Assembly (NCBI GenBank): GCA_034336665.1
Contig: JAPFBE010000002.1
Location: forward strand, 77,069,405-77,133,404
Length of the DNA: 64,000 nucleotides
Reading direction: 5' to 3'
DNA from: Luscinia megarhynchos
Taxonomy: Eukaryota > Chordata > Aves > Passeriformes > Turdidae
This document shows positions 27,201 to 40,900 of this stretch, piece by piece. The notes beneath the pieces are model-generated. The model saw only the letters and a program-made list of their open reading frames with translations. It was not told where the DNA came from and did not search any database. Position 1 is the first letter of the stretch; each line of letters begins with the position of its first letter. The translations under genes and the position numbers were made by a program.

Positions 27201-28897
27201 TTGACTGGTTAACAATGTGAAAGGCTGTTTTAAACACAGTTATCAAGCTGTGCACTAAGAAATGTGCCTTGTACATTAAGTCATTAGAGCAGATTGATGT
27301 GAAGGAGCAGAAAATGCAGGGACAATGAAAAAAGAGCAGGCATTATAACTGCAGATCCTGTCATTTAACCACATCACATCCTGTCAAGGCTCTTTGACTC
27401 AGGCAATTTTCCAGCTTTCAGGGTTTCAGTTTGCATTTAAGAAGTGAACATCTGGACTGTTCCATAACTGACTGCTAAAGTGCAGAAGTGTTGGTCACAC
27501 ACATTTGGTCATAGATACTGTAGTGATCTGTGGTGATTTTAAGATAGTACTGTGTCATCATTTTCTTAACAGGTCAATTAAAAAACTCCATTAAAATATA
27601 AAAAATGCTAAGTGCAATCAGCCATTCAATATTCGCCCCTCAGCAGGATTCAAAGAGGACATTCATGCTTTTAAGTTTCTTTAATAATCACTTTCTTTTC
27701 TTCTTTGGAAGAAAGGCAATATGCTAACTTTCAGTAATGAGCTGTAGGTCAAATATTTTTTTTTCTTTCAACTATTAAGGCCTTGCCTATGAGAGAAAAT
27801 ATCACTTCAAAGTTGATCTAGATGAAATCTGCTTCAATCAAACAGGTTTGAATTGAATAGAATACTTCCCTGCATTTATGTATTTATATAATGATGGCAT
27901 GGGAATATGGCAGGACATCTATACTTTTCACATCACTAATTTTGCCAAAGTTAGTAGTGGTGAAATGGTTTTGCATGGCCAGAAAGTCTTGGGAATTCCA
28001 TGTGCTCATGGGCTATGTCTGATTTTATCCTCCTTCTGCAAGGCTCTCCCACAGAACACTACTGCACAGCAAGGATTGCAAACAGGAGAAAGTTATTGGG
28101 CTTTTTCTTCCTTGGCATGGAAGGCCAAGATCTCTGAGCCTTGCTGTCCAGCATGGCAGCCACAGAAGGGGAGTACAGGCAGAAAGGTGGAGAAAAAAAC
28201 CCAAACCAAACATTTCTGATGTTTAGATGGATTCCTGCCAGAACTGGGACCAAATATGTAAGGCTTGAGGAGCAGTGACTGCATTATGACACACAAAGGC
28301 AGAATTTCAGTGAGCTTGCAGTGAGTAGGAAGGTGCCAGTGGGAACATGCTCAGGAAAGGAGGCTGCACCTGCAGCAGCTCCAGAAAAGCTGCAGCCTTC
28401 TGCCCTAAGGCAGCACAGCAAAGCCAGCAAGAGCCAGGCACTTGCACCTCCTGCTGCAGCCCAAGCAGGGGCTTCATATCCCAGTCAGTCTAACATTTAA
28501 GTTGCACTATTTACCAATACAACAGAAAACATTACTAACCTAACTAACCTTCTGTACTCTTATCTTTCCAGCAATCTTGACATGGAAGAGCTCTGTGGTA
28601 AGTTATTTTTTTGGGAAAGAACATAATTTATGCCTGCAGCAGCCCTCTGCAAATCAAATAAACATGCCATGTGATTACTTTTTTTCTGTTTAATCTTTGT
28701 AGCTCAAACAGAAAATAATTTCCACTCAGAGTGACTCCTGGGAAAATGCAGATGGTTTATAATCTTTTTAGGTTCTGTCATCCCCTATGTGCAGAACACA
28801 CTTTGAAAAATATTTTTCCTATACTCTCTGAGAATCTAGATCTGTTCTGACATAAAGTTTAGATGGATGGATGGATGGATGGATGGATGGATGGATG

Positions 28898-28978
<81 letters not shown>

Positions 28979-31900
28979 CTGGTATTTTATTTCCCTTTAG
29001 TGTGAGGTATCTTTTCTAGTTAGAGTCTCACTTTAACACTTGTCATATACCCCACTCAAAGGAAAATCCATTTTGTTCCTCCTACTTGAGCTGAGGAGAA
29101 CAGCAAATTTGGCAAGTTCTATGTTCCCTTGTCACAATCAAACTCCTGCAAGACCTAGATTTTGGCCCAATTACCCATTTCTGTACCTCATCCCAAGCTG
29201 TGAATCATTTCCCCGACACCCTGTTTGCTCTTCAGCTTATCTTACAGCACCTGATTTAGGAGTGCTTCTTGCAGCAGAAAACAATTTAAAAAGGTCTTTG
29301 CAGGTTCTTCCACAAAATTCAGGAAAAAAAAATCATACTTGTCAACACCAGCCAGTTTCTGAGGGAAAGATAAAGGTAACCTGATAAGTGGTCAACAGTG
29401 TTGAAGACCTTTAAAAGCTGAACACTGTCAAGTTGAATCACCCATATGGTGACATGGCCAAGAACCCACTAAAAGACACTGCCTTTCTAAATGTTTGACA
29501 AGAGGTTCATCTGAAGTGAGTTGGGCTGTGACAATTTCTGCTGGTTGAGCATCTGACCAGAACTGTGCAAACCTGGCTGGGGAAGAGAGGTGGTTTTGTT
29601 CCACCAGGGATTTTCTGCAGTTGATGTTGCACTTGCTGGGATGGGAGTGTCAGTCCACACTGATGCTCTTTACTGCCTGTTTTAATTAAATACAGGCTGC
29701 TTCAAATGCCTTTAAATCTTTTAGATGTTGCCACTAGGGTGTTTCTCATCCATGAATCTGGTACTGAATTTACTCAAGCCATATTTAAACTTGTGATTAT
29801 ACAGCTCTTTCTGAGTTATATCAGTTCATCTCTGAAATGAAGAACATCCAGGGTACTAATTCATAATATGTTTTCATTCTAAACAATTTCATTCAACCTC
29901 TCAGCAACACCAGCTCACGTCACAGTGTTCCTGGCAACTTATGTTTTTGTGATTCCCCTGCAAACCTCATGCTGACCTCTTAAAAACTGAAGTGTTGTTA
30001 TTTATTATTTCAAAAAGCTTCTATCTAATCGTGTTTTTCCTGTCTGCCATTTAGATGTTGATTTTTGTGCTCTTCCAGGTGATCTGATGTCTAAATGCCT
30101 TATCTAACACAGTCTCTAAGCTCTAACATAATTTCATTTACTTATTTTTCACACTGCTTCCTTCCTGTGCTTCCCTCTATTGCATTTCACCACATCAACC
30201 AAACAGGAGCTCTGGTCATGATTTCCCAGGTTTGCTTCCTCCTCTTGCTTTAATCCCTCTGATTTTACCTCATCTTTCTGTCAAAAAGCTCTTTGCTCTG
30301 AGAAGCTACACAAGGACATCCTGCAATTTGTTATTTCCATGATTTTAATTTAAATTAACTTTGCATGCATCATATTTGTTGAAAATATCACAGTACCTGG
30401 GACTAGAAGCTTATTTGGCCAGTTCATGGTCCATTCATTTCTCAGAGAAACAATTACTCTCAAACAACCTGCCTCACAACAGCCCCCACGTGGTATTATC
30501 ACCTCTAATAATTTACCAGAATTATTCATTTTCATATCAATATTATCAAATTCACCACATGCATACAAAAATTTCATTTGCTGCTAGTAATTGTAGACTA
30601 TTAGACTGAAAATTCAGTTTACAAAGAAGATGTAGATATTTTGGAAAAGTTTGCTTCAGCTATCAAATTGATACTTACATTTTTTTGTGAATTTGACAGC
30701 TCATTTATTGAAAGAAAATGTTTTGAAATACTGATTTTGATATTTTAAGTGACGCCAGGAATGATTTTACAGAGAAAGAATACAACATTTAAGAAGAAAA
30801 GTATCCTTTTCACAGTAATTCCTTTTCATTTTGTATTTAGATATTCAATAATGACATAACTTAATTCAGACTTGATAAAGCTGATATTTAATGAAATATT
30901 GATTTTTCAGGTCATTTGTAGGTAATGTGGGGTTTTGTCTTCTTTTAGATTATTTTTCAAAGCACTTAGGAGAGTATGAGAATGTTCTATGTGTCTTGGA
31001 AGACTTAAACATAACCATACTGAAAGCAATGGACAAAACAAAGAAAGTAAGTAAAAATTGTTAAATTTTCTTTACGTTGTATATTTTGCTTGTTTGGAGT
31101 ATTTCCAGTAGTTTTATCTGAATTTACTAATTAATATTTAAGTTCTTCCAAATATATATGTTTGTAGCTTCTTTAGTGAAGCTGTTATCTTTGGTATTGG
31201 GGTGTTAGCAGGAAAATATACTCACACATTTTACATAACCTGCCAAAATAAAAACCCAAAAAGTGTAGCTTATTTATTTAGAGCTTGAGCCAGGAAGCTG
31301 AATGTCTCTTCACTCATACTGTGCACCTTCCACTCCTAATGAAGTGAATAGGTGCTGTCTCACTGTCTTGTTGAGCTGGATATTAAAAAGCAACAGATTG
31401 GTTCATTTTGGCTATGCATAATTTTTAAAAATAGCCATGTGTATAAAATACTGCTGCTGAAGGGCAGGACATCATCTTGGAACAACTGGGAGCAAATAAA
31501 AGACAGCATTTAACAATTATTGCAGAAGTTAATTACAAGGACGAGTCCCAGCAGAATAAGGAGAGTATAAAATATATGTGCTGAATTGACTAGAAATGTG
31601 GATAAGAAAATCTGCAGTATTAATAGGTGTTTCATTTGCCTACTCAAAGAACCAATCTAAAATATAACCAAATGACAATTTCTTTAAATTTTATTTTCTT
31701 AACTGAAGATTCAAGCCAAATGGGTTTTCTGTCTTTCAGGAATACTTCAGCTGACTATTTGTTAGAGATGGCAGAAAGAGAGCAAGGCTAACACTGGAAA
31801 AGAACTTTTAATTCCATTTAGTAGAAACTGTGTGTGAACACAGTCAAAAAAAAAAAGGTGTCCTCAAATATTCTAAAATAGTGCTTACTGCCAAGGATAT

Positions 31901-34900
31901 GCTCAGCCACTGCAGCTTTGTATAGAAATTAAATTTTCAATTGAAACTTTGGATTGCTTTCAACAGGAATTTAGTTCTCAGGGAACAGACACGTTCTGTG
32001 ACCTCATCACCTGATAAATCATTGGAGTGCAAATATTTAAAATTTCCATCTTAAATAGTTCAAGTTTTACTTAAGCTCGTGGTCTAAAATCTGGACTACA
32101 GCCATCTCAAATCAGAGCTGGAGGTGCAGCAGAAGTCAGCTAGCACATTGAGAAAGCATAATGATGTTCCTCACCAGTGACACAAGATGTGGGGCAGCTC
32201 GTGCAAACAGGTGCTCAGAAATGGTTGGTCTGGCTTTAAATGCATCCCAGGCAAGACTTGGGTTTCCTCTTCTAGTGCAGCATAAAACTTTGTCTCCATT
32301 CTGCCACTGCAGCCACTGAGCCCCTTGAACAGTCACTGAGTGCTAGCAGCATCTATTACTATCTTCTAAGATAAATAAATAGTTGGGAAATTCATATAAA
32401 GAGAAGAAGTCTGGAATTGAAGATCTACACTGTGACACTCACCAGCACACACTGTATCTACAGTGGCTGAGTCAGTTTCCAGTGACCCAGACCAAACTCC
32501 CAAGGACTAAATTGTCCTATTAAAAACCAAGATAAAGACTGCCAAGACTGAATCTGAACTCCACCCTGCAATGCATGGGGTTGATTTCAGTCCCAGTCCT
32601 CAGAGTTGCCATGGGCTTTCCATCCCCTCTGACTCTGTGGATTGAAGAAAATTCAGCACCTCTAACTATCTAAACTTCTCCAGAGTGTGTTCCACTTCAA
32701 GTGGAGAGCTCATTAATTCCTAAATATTTAGTGGGGAAAGGAGTGACTTGGTACTTTATTGATTTATTGATTTTAGATTCAGACAAAAAACCACCACTCC
32801 ATCTTTCCTACAGAAAATCCCTCATCAGCTAAAGTTGCCCATATTCAGTAAGTACTTTTCATGAGAGGCAGCTGCAGAATTGAAGCCCTAGAAAAATTCT
32901 TCAGCTCCATTTTCAAGGGAACTCCTGCAAACAGGCTACTTCAGCATGAGTATCCCACCAAGAGCAACTGGAGATTGGCTTGGCTATGGACTCTCGAATT
33001 TAAATCAAAATCAATCAAACTGTCCCCATCACTCTGAATGATTTCCATGTGTAGACATTTTTCCCCAACAGATTAGCAAGAGCCTTGCTCCTGCAAGGCA
33101 ATTTCAGCATGATTTCTGTGTACTTTATTGCCCTCTGTAGTTTGAAAGAGCTGTCAGCACAGCTTTCTTGAGGTGAGTTTTCTCCAGCCTTCCAGCCCTC
33201 TGCTCTCTGAAGGTGAAACCACCATCATCTGTGGCAGAAAACATTCCAGTGTGTTAGCAGGTTCAAGAAGCTTTGACTTCCTTTCAGTGTTCTGGGGCCA
33301 GATCCCTCCTGCCAAACCAAACTAGGAGCACCTGGGAAGACAGAAAGCTCTCAGGAGAGTAGGAACCATTCATGCTCCATGAGCTGAAAATGCAGAGAAT
33401 TTGATTTCTCCAGGAACATCTTTCAGCAGGGAAAAGACTGAGTTGCATTTGCAAGCAATAAACTTCAATACAAACCCCATCTAAACAGAAGATAGTAGGG
33501 GAGCTACAGTCTTTCTGTTTCAGTGCTGTTTCCTTGTGTTTTATCCTTACAGCAGGAAGGAAAGTGATGACCTCTGGGTGCACACTCCTCCTGTAAATAC
33601 TGAGGTGCAGTTCTTCTTTTTGGAGACAAAAGCACAGCAGGTTCTCATGGAAAGGAATGGCAGCCAACACAGGAAAAAAGGGATGGGACACTGCAAATCT
33701 TTTTTTCAGATTCTGTATAATCTGATTCTTTGTTTTGGAGAGAATTTCTTCCCTCCTTTGAAGCTCTGGTATAAAAGACACCTAACAATTTACCTGTGAT
33801 AGCAAGGGACCAGACTAGGTGAACTAGCAAAATGCATTTGAGCAGTAGTGATCAAAACTGGTTTATTCAAGAACAGTATTTACATACACAAAACATAAAC
33901 ATTAATTTTACCATGAAAACAAGACAATTCTTCCGTGGAGCTACAAGAGTTCTCTAATAGCCTTCCAAGTATTTTGAGGGAAAAAAAATCTTAATTTATT
34001 TTTACATGTTGCTTGCAAAAAATATAGAAAGGGGGATGTGCAACAGCAGGATGCTGGATCAACACAGCAAGTCTAATTATCACTTCTATGAAATCACTAA
34101 TTTTTCTGCTTGGCTCAAAAAACCCCAAAGCTAAGCAAAGTCAGTGCAGCCTTATTATTACTTGAAAATTTCTTGAATAGTCTAAAAATAGGAGCCAGTA
34201 AAGTAAAAGAGAAGATTATAGGAGCTAAGAGAGTAACACAGGACTTGAAATTTAATTACTGATTGTTCATTTATGGTAATTATGTAAATCACTACAATCT
34301 TAGGGGTTGATAGCCATTATAAACCAGAATAACTAGATTTTTTTTTACTTGCATATTTGACTAATAGTAACAGTAGCATTTATGTACATTTTATCTCAAA
34401 AGAAGTTATCTGGGAAGAAAGTTAGATAAGCATTTGTTGACAATGGTATTCCACAACTAACATTCTGTTTGAGCAAAAATGAAGTTTTTAAGTGCTTCTT
34501 TTTTTTCACAAAAAAAAGTGTTAAATTGGATGGCACCCATTTTTCCATGAGGTTAGAATTTATTAACATTTTTAACAGAATCTAGTCTTGCTCTCTTTGA
34601 AATGGCCCTTTTTCCAAAAGCACCTTTCACAGAATTAGTGCAATGAATAGCTGCTGCACAAGAATAACAGGTATTGCTCAGTTTATCTGAGTATTAATTT
34701 TCATGCACTGACTTGGAAAACAGTTCATTTGTTCCTTTAGATTTATGACTACTTTTTTATATGCAAATCAAAAACCACAGATTCATTAAGGTTTAGAATC
34801 ATTCAAGTGGTAAAAAATTCCTTTAATTCACCAACTCCAACCATTAACCTCCTGACACTGCCAAATTAGCCACTCAACCACATCCCCAAGTGCCACATCC

Positions 34901-37900
34901 ACACATCTCTTAAATACCTCCAAGGATGATGACTCCACCACTTCCCTGAGAAGCCTGCTCCAGTCTGTAACTGAATGTCTCTCAACTGGGGAGTGATAAT
35001 ATAACAGCAGTGCTAAAATACATCACCAATTCCACCCTGCCACAAGGCAGAGAGGACCCTGTGAATAAATGCTATTTTTATCTGGGCACATTATTAAATT
35101 ATGTTTTGGAATTTTTATTTTTGTTTATATTTAAGATTGTGACTATTAGTGCAAGTCAGAGCAAACTAAGATAAATTCAAAAAGTTGCAAGCAATTAATT
35201 CTGAGCAGTCATGCAAAGATATTCCAGAGATTCATGGCTTTCCTCTTCTAGTTCCTTATCAGAGTAATGAAAATTCTTGGGAACTTCTTTGATCCTTTTT
35301 TATGGAAGCTTTATACCTCCTGGGTCAGAAAGACACAATGCTCAAATTTTTGCCAGTAGCAGAGAAGATGTGTGCAGTTAGAAATAGAGATAAAATGAAA
35401 ACCCCCTTAATTTAATATTCATACCTCTAAAGAGAAATTACTTCACAGCAGAAAAATAAACATTTAACTAGTCATTCTCCTCTTGATACCTATCAAAACC
35501 ACCAGCAGCTTTGATGTTTTCTATGTATCATTGCAATCTTCTCCCTGGAGCAATGGTGTTACACATTTCCCTGCTACCTGCCAATATGAAACACAGCCAG
35601 AAGAGTTTCTTGTCTCTAAGCAATGTGATAAACCAAATAGCACTTAAATAGGAGTTACTTTTTATCCATGGATGGATTTTGTACACACTATTATGGCAAC
35701 AACAGTGTATTACTCCTTCAATATCCCAGTAGAGTGATAAACTGTTCTGAGAGATGCTATCACAAATGTGTGATGATCTTCCTTCTAATCAGCCATGGCT
35801 GCCTATTTTATTGCATTGCTGTTATGTCAGCACTGCAGATGGTTGGTAGAAATTATCACTGCTCCAATTCTCTAGGTAGAATTTAAACACACAATTTATG
35901 CTAAATATAATACTTGGATAAACTTGTAAAACTTGTGCCATATTCAAAGTTAAATCTAATAATTGGCAACATCCTGCCTTTGATCACTTTTACAGTGAGG
36001 ATGTTGTAAAGGTTATATTTTTGTGATGTGAATACAATGAGCATTTCTCAATATGGCTTCTGGTGAAATGATGATTTTATTCTGATGCTGTTTTGATTTC
36101 TTCCTAAAGTCTGAAGAATTTGATCTTAGGGATTTCATTTTAGTGAAGTTATTCTGAGTAATTTTATATCCTCAATTTAACATTGTTACCCAGGGCATTG
36201 TCCCACTAATTTGGGATCTAAAGGCATGCAGGGCATGTTATACCATGATAAAGGGAAATTTAAATAGATTATTCCTTACTGAGTTCTACTCAGTGATAAC
36301 TATTTTTCAGTTGACTTGAGGGTTATTTTCTGTAAAGATAAGCATAAATATTTTTTGTGAAATTATGTTTAATATTGCATATAAATTGGAAACAGAAAAT
36401 AGCTAATTAATATATCAGTAGGAAGTGCCCCACTCCATCTCAGGGAGCTGCTCCTCTGACAAATGAAGCAGCATGGTCACATCACCCAGGGAGAGGGCTG
36501 AGGCTGGCACCAGAGACTGAGAGGATCAGGAATTGCTGAACCTTGGTAACTCTGCGATGGGGACAGCACTGGGAGACTCCTAAACCCTGTCTCCTCTGCC
36601 TTTGTAAAAGGAGAACCTCTCTGCACTTTTCAAGAGAGCCTTTAGACACTTTTAAATACCACAGTGACCTTTTCCACAGCAAAATCACTAATTATGTGCA
36701 TTTTCAGTTGCATTAAAGGAAATGAAAATCTTTGCTGCTCACAAAGGTCACAGTTGCCTCTTGATGAGGAAGATGTGGAAAATTACCCTCATTGATTCAC
36801 ACTCAGTAAAACTAACAAGCAGAACAATATGTTAACACAGACTTATTTCATCTGGCCTGCCCAAACTGTGGTGCAGTGTAATGTCTATGCTAATGAACAG
36901 TAACTTACAGCTAATGAAATTCAAGAAATGGGCCATTTTTCTAGTTTGTGTACAGACACCATCCATGGGTCCCATTACTGATGGGTGGCATGATGCACTG
37001 ACAATACCAATGCTGGTCATGCCAGTAAAACTGATTCTACCCTAATATAAACCTAATAAATTGATACAGAAATGTTGTACCAGTGTGCCCTTAGTAAAAT
37101 ATAAAATAAGGTACTTTTTGCAGGAAATAGAGTCATGAAACTGTACCAAAGCATGGCTACTAATGAGGTTTAAATAACTACTTGAGGTTTAAATTGAATT
37201 GTAGTGGACATTCTTTACCCCTCCATGACTTAAATTATTGTTATTAGATCATTTATATATGCTGAATACCTTCTTCTGTGATCTTTAAACAACTTAAGAA
37301 AGATAGGAAGTAGGTTTTTTTTTACTGGGCAGGAGTTGAAGCTGCCCAACATTGCTGTGAGCTCAGAATTTTTTGACTCAGCAATTCTTTAAAGAAAACA
37401 GTAAATAATTTGCAATTATTTGCTCAACTACATGCATCAAGAGAGTTATTTCCACATGGAATAGTTGTAAGCACTAATATTTGGGTAAATTATACATAAG
37501 GAAAGAGTCATGGATAATTGTAGATTGCCACAGATGATGTTAGCATCCTGCCTAATTTCCCACCTTTACAGAAATAGCTCTGTAAATCAGATAAGGTAAC
37601 TCTAAGACATATCTAAAGATCATAAGGATCTTTTCCATAGGGAAGCCTTTATATACAGGAATTATGGGACAGGAATATAAACAAAAAACTACTAAATTGC
37701 AGTGCAATGCAGAAACTTGAAGTAGTTCTAATGCAAAAAAAAAATCTTACTAACTTTAAGATGCAGGAAAAGTTTTCTAGGTAATTTTTTTTCTGAAGGA
37801 GTTAGAAAGCAGTAGCCTCAGACAGCATCAAGTATCACACAGCTAATGTTTATATGATAAAATAATCTATCTGTGAGAGCCCACTTGAACAGTTTTCAAA

Positions 37901-40900
37901 ATGAAACAATCCTGATGTATATTTATGTTTTAATTCATGCCTGTATCAGATTTATCATGAGTATCAGCAGAAAGCAATATGGAGATATCTGCAATATTTA
38001 CTTTCTGGATGCCCAGAATTTACAAACACAGTTCAAAAACTTACAAGAAATTGTCAGTTTTGGGATGACTTGTTCACTTATTTCCAAGAGCAATGGCAAA
38101 AGCTGAAAAAAAAGTGAAAAAATACCCTGGATTTCTACTGAAGGGTTTTAATTATTGGTCCATGCTTCACAGATTCACACACGTTCTTCTAACTTGACAG
38201 AGAATCAAAAGTTTTGGAAATCAAATGATCTGTCAGGTTCACTGAAGTTTTAAATCAATTTACAATAGAGACAGTTTAGATGATGAATAAAATAACAGCT
38301 TTCCTACTGCACAAAAAGATTAAGTAATCATAAAGGGGTTGCCATAAACATTATTTATATATTGGTGTGAGTCCCTCAGGTACACAGACAATCTCTCATG
38401 AGCATCTATTTTAAAATTCTAACTCTGAAAATTATTTTCTGGAAAGTGACTCACAGCTGATTAATCTGCAGACAGAAGTAAATGTAGAAGACCACAAAGC
38501 TTCTGGCTACAAAAGTAGCTTCTGATGATTCATGGGGGATTCAGCATCACCACTGAGATTTCTGTGGCAGAAGTCTTCCAACAAGAACTAACTTACTAAC
38601 ATAAAGTGAAAAGATTGAGCTCATTTGAGAGCAAAATGTTTTAAAGCTGTTATCTGAAAATCTTTCATTTCACATTCAAATTTCAAAGCATCTTGTATTT
38701 GTGTTCTGATTAAAAAACATACACGGAAAAATTCTAAGGGAAGTCTAAAAACCAGAAAGGCACTTCAACTGTAATTCATATTGGAAAGAACATGGAATAC
38801 CTTAAAAATACCCATATGCATTGCCAAAAATACTCAGATGGGTTCTCAGATAGTGCAGGAGCCAACACCATTGAGGTGACAGATCTTTTTTAAAGCTAGG
38901 AGGTAGTGGACCATCATCTCTCTTCAGATCTGGTGACTAAAGAAATCTTTCATTAAAGGCACCTCATATTTTATGAAACTGTTTTAGACTGAATTGTGCC
39001 CCAAAGGTTTTCAAAGGAGCCAACAAATTCATTCAGAGCTTTAGAGATATAAATTTATTTTCTATCTCTGTTCCTGAGGTGACCCTCAACACAGTAAGCA
39101 GAAGTTCTAGGGGTCTGTTCTATCCTCTCTGGTACATTTATTTGATGAGAAAAAAAGAAAGAGAGTGTTTATATTATTGTAAAGGTGACCCCCTTCACAA
39201 AGCATTGCCTACATATTACTGCAGAACTGCCAAATCACAGAATTGCATACTGGGCATGGCTGGAAGAGAGCACAGTGGGTTTTTGCAGATCTGGGTTTGC
39301 CAGAAATGTCAAATTTGACCCCAGACATGGAAATGTATTATTTATTGGGCCAGGGAGACAACAGGCATAAAAATTGATTTCTGAAATTACCTACACAAAA
39401 AATACTTTTTTTTTTTGATACGTACAAAACATTAGAAATGTCATTATTCAAAGAATCACTACAAATTGCTAAGCATAGATGCAAACTTTTATAATAACCA
39501 AACTCTACTTTAAATCACATTTAGATGCATTTAATGAAATTCTTAAATATACAGATATATGATTTCAAAAATAATTAAACAAATTAAAGGAACAAAAATC
39601 ACTCAAAGAGTGTTGAATTCAGAAGGCAGCCTCTCTGGCACAGTCCTTCAGCCAACTGCTAGTGGGATTTTTCAGGGGAGTACCCTAAGCATGTGCCCTG
39701 CTCAAAAACTATTCCCATAATCAGTGTCTGAGAAGGCCAGTGAGCTTGAGAAACACCTTTTCACGAGAGTGGATCTGAATTAAAACCCTAAATTCAGTTC
39801 TGCAGTTGTTAATCTTATTTTGGCTTTTCCACACTTCAGAAGTAATGTGGTGCTGCCATCAGCTGGAGCTGATGATGTAAAGAAAAGGGTCTTTTTGAGT
39901 AGGATCTGTGTTGTGTCACTGTGTGCCTGGGCCTCTCAGTTTGAGTGGGAGTTGCATCCACACCTGGAAATTCAGAGGTCTTTTTGTCCATCAGCAAATG
40001 TTGCTCACATGGTTTACATATATAAACATGGAAACATCCAAGCTGCTTCCTTTCTGAACAAAGTCTGAACCTTCCCTCGTGTATTTCTAACTTAGTAAGC
40101 AAAGCCTTTTGAGCTTTTTTTCATGTAATTTCTTAGGACTACCAGGAAGCTTCCAATTTGGAGCAGTTTGTGACTCGTTTGCTCTTGAGGGAGACACTGA
40201 ACCAGCTGCAATCCCTGCAGAGCTGCCTGGAGTGTGCCATGGAAACCACGGAGGAGCAGACCCGGCAGGAGAGGTGAGCAAAGCCTGCTGCATTTTGGCT
40301 ACAGGAGAGTGGCAAAAAGGGTAATGCAACATAGCTCCCCGTGTAATGGAGAAGCAAAAGAGAGAGCTTTATTCAAAGAAACACTGCACTTATATAGGGT
40401 AGTACTTGCAAAACAAAATAGAAAAGACTCTTGGTGCAAGAAGGCAACACCTCTTTGAAAACATACTTTCTGCAAAACATCACGAGACACTCACACGGCT
40501 CTCACACACCCTGCAGGTGCATAATCATTGTTAGAATTTCTTGTTCTTGTGCAGCCCGAGAAACTCAAGGCTTCAAGGCTGCTTTTTCCCTGGTTCCCAG
40601 CAGTATCCAATGACAAAAGCCCTCTTCAGCTGCAGGGAAGAGTTAAGGAGTGGGGCCACTGCTTTACATTTCACCCTGAAATCTGATAGAGGGAATAACA
40701 GGAGAAACAAGGACACACTTTTAATTCCCTACAGGAACCCACTAACAGGAGTTTTCCTGAAATTGGATGCATGTGATCCTGTGATGGGCTGCCTGTAGGA
40801 CAACAATTTTGGTGCATGCTAGGTTCTGCTGACTTATTTTTAAATCCCTGGACAGTTTAATATCAAACATAGAAACCAATCCACTGAAATATAAAGAGCT

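Larger units (their letters stand above)
16260..28571 (+). other. NECAB1 intron 3
   Basis: The largest intron, 12.3 kb. It contains a decayed sense CR1 (about 16735-17115), an A-rich run (18190-18222), an antisense CR1 ORF2 fragment (about 23995-24400) and a 17-bp tandem duplication at 20911-20944. No other exon was recognised. Open frames on both strands near 24.4-24.9 kb have no recognisable domain. The acceptor is TATCTTTCCAG at 28571. Confidence 0.78.

Noticed and set aside
33284..33781. 165-residue open frame on the - strand in intron 5
   Set aside because: No recognisable domain and no splice or promoter context; consistent with chance.
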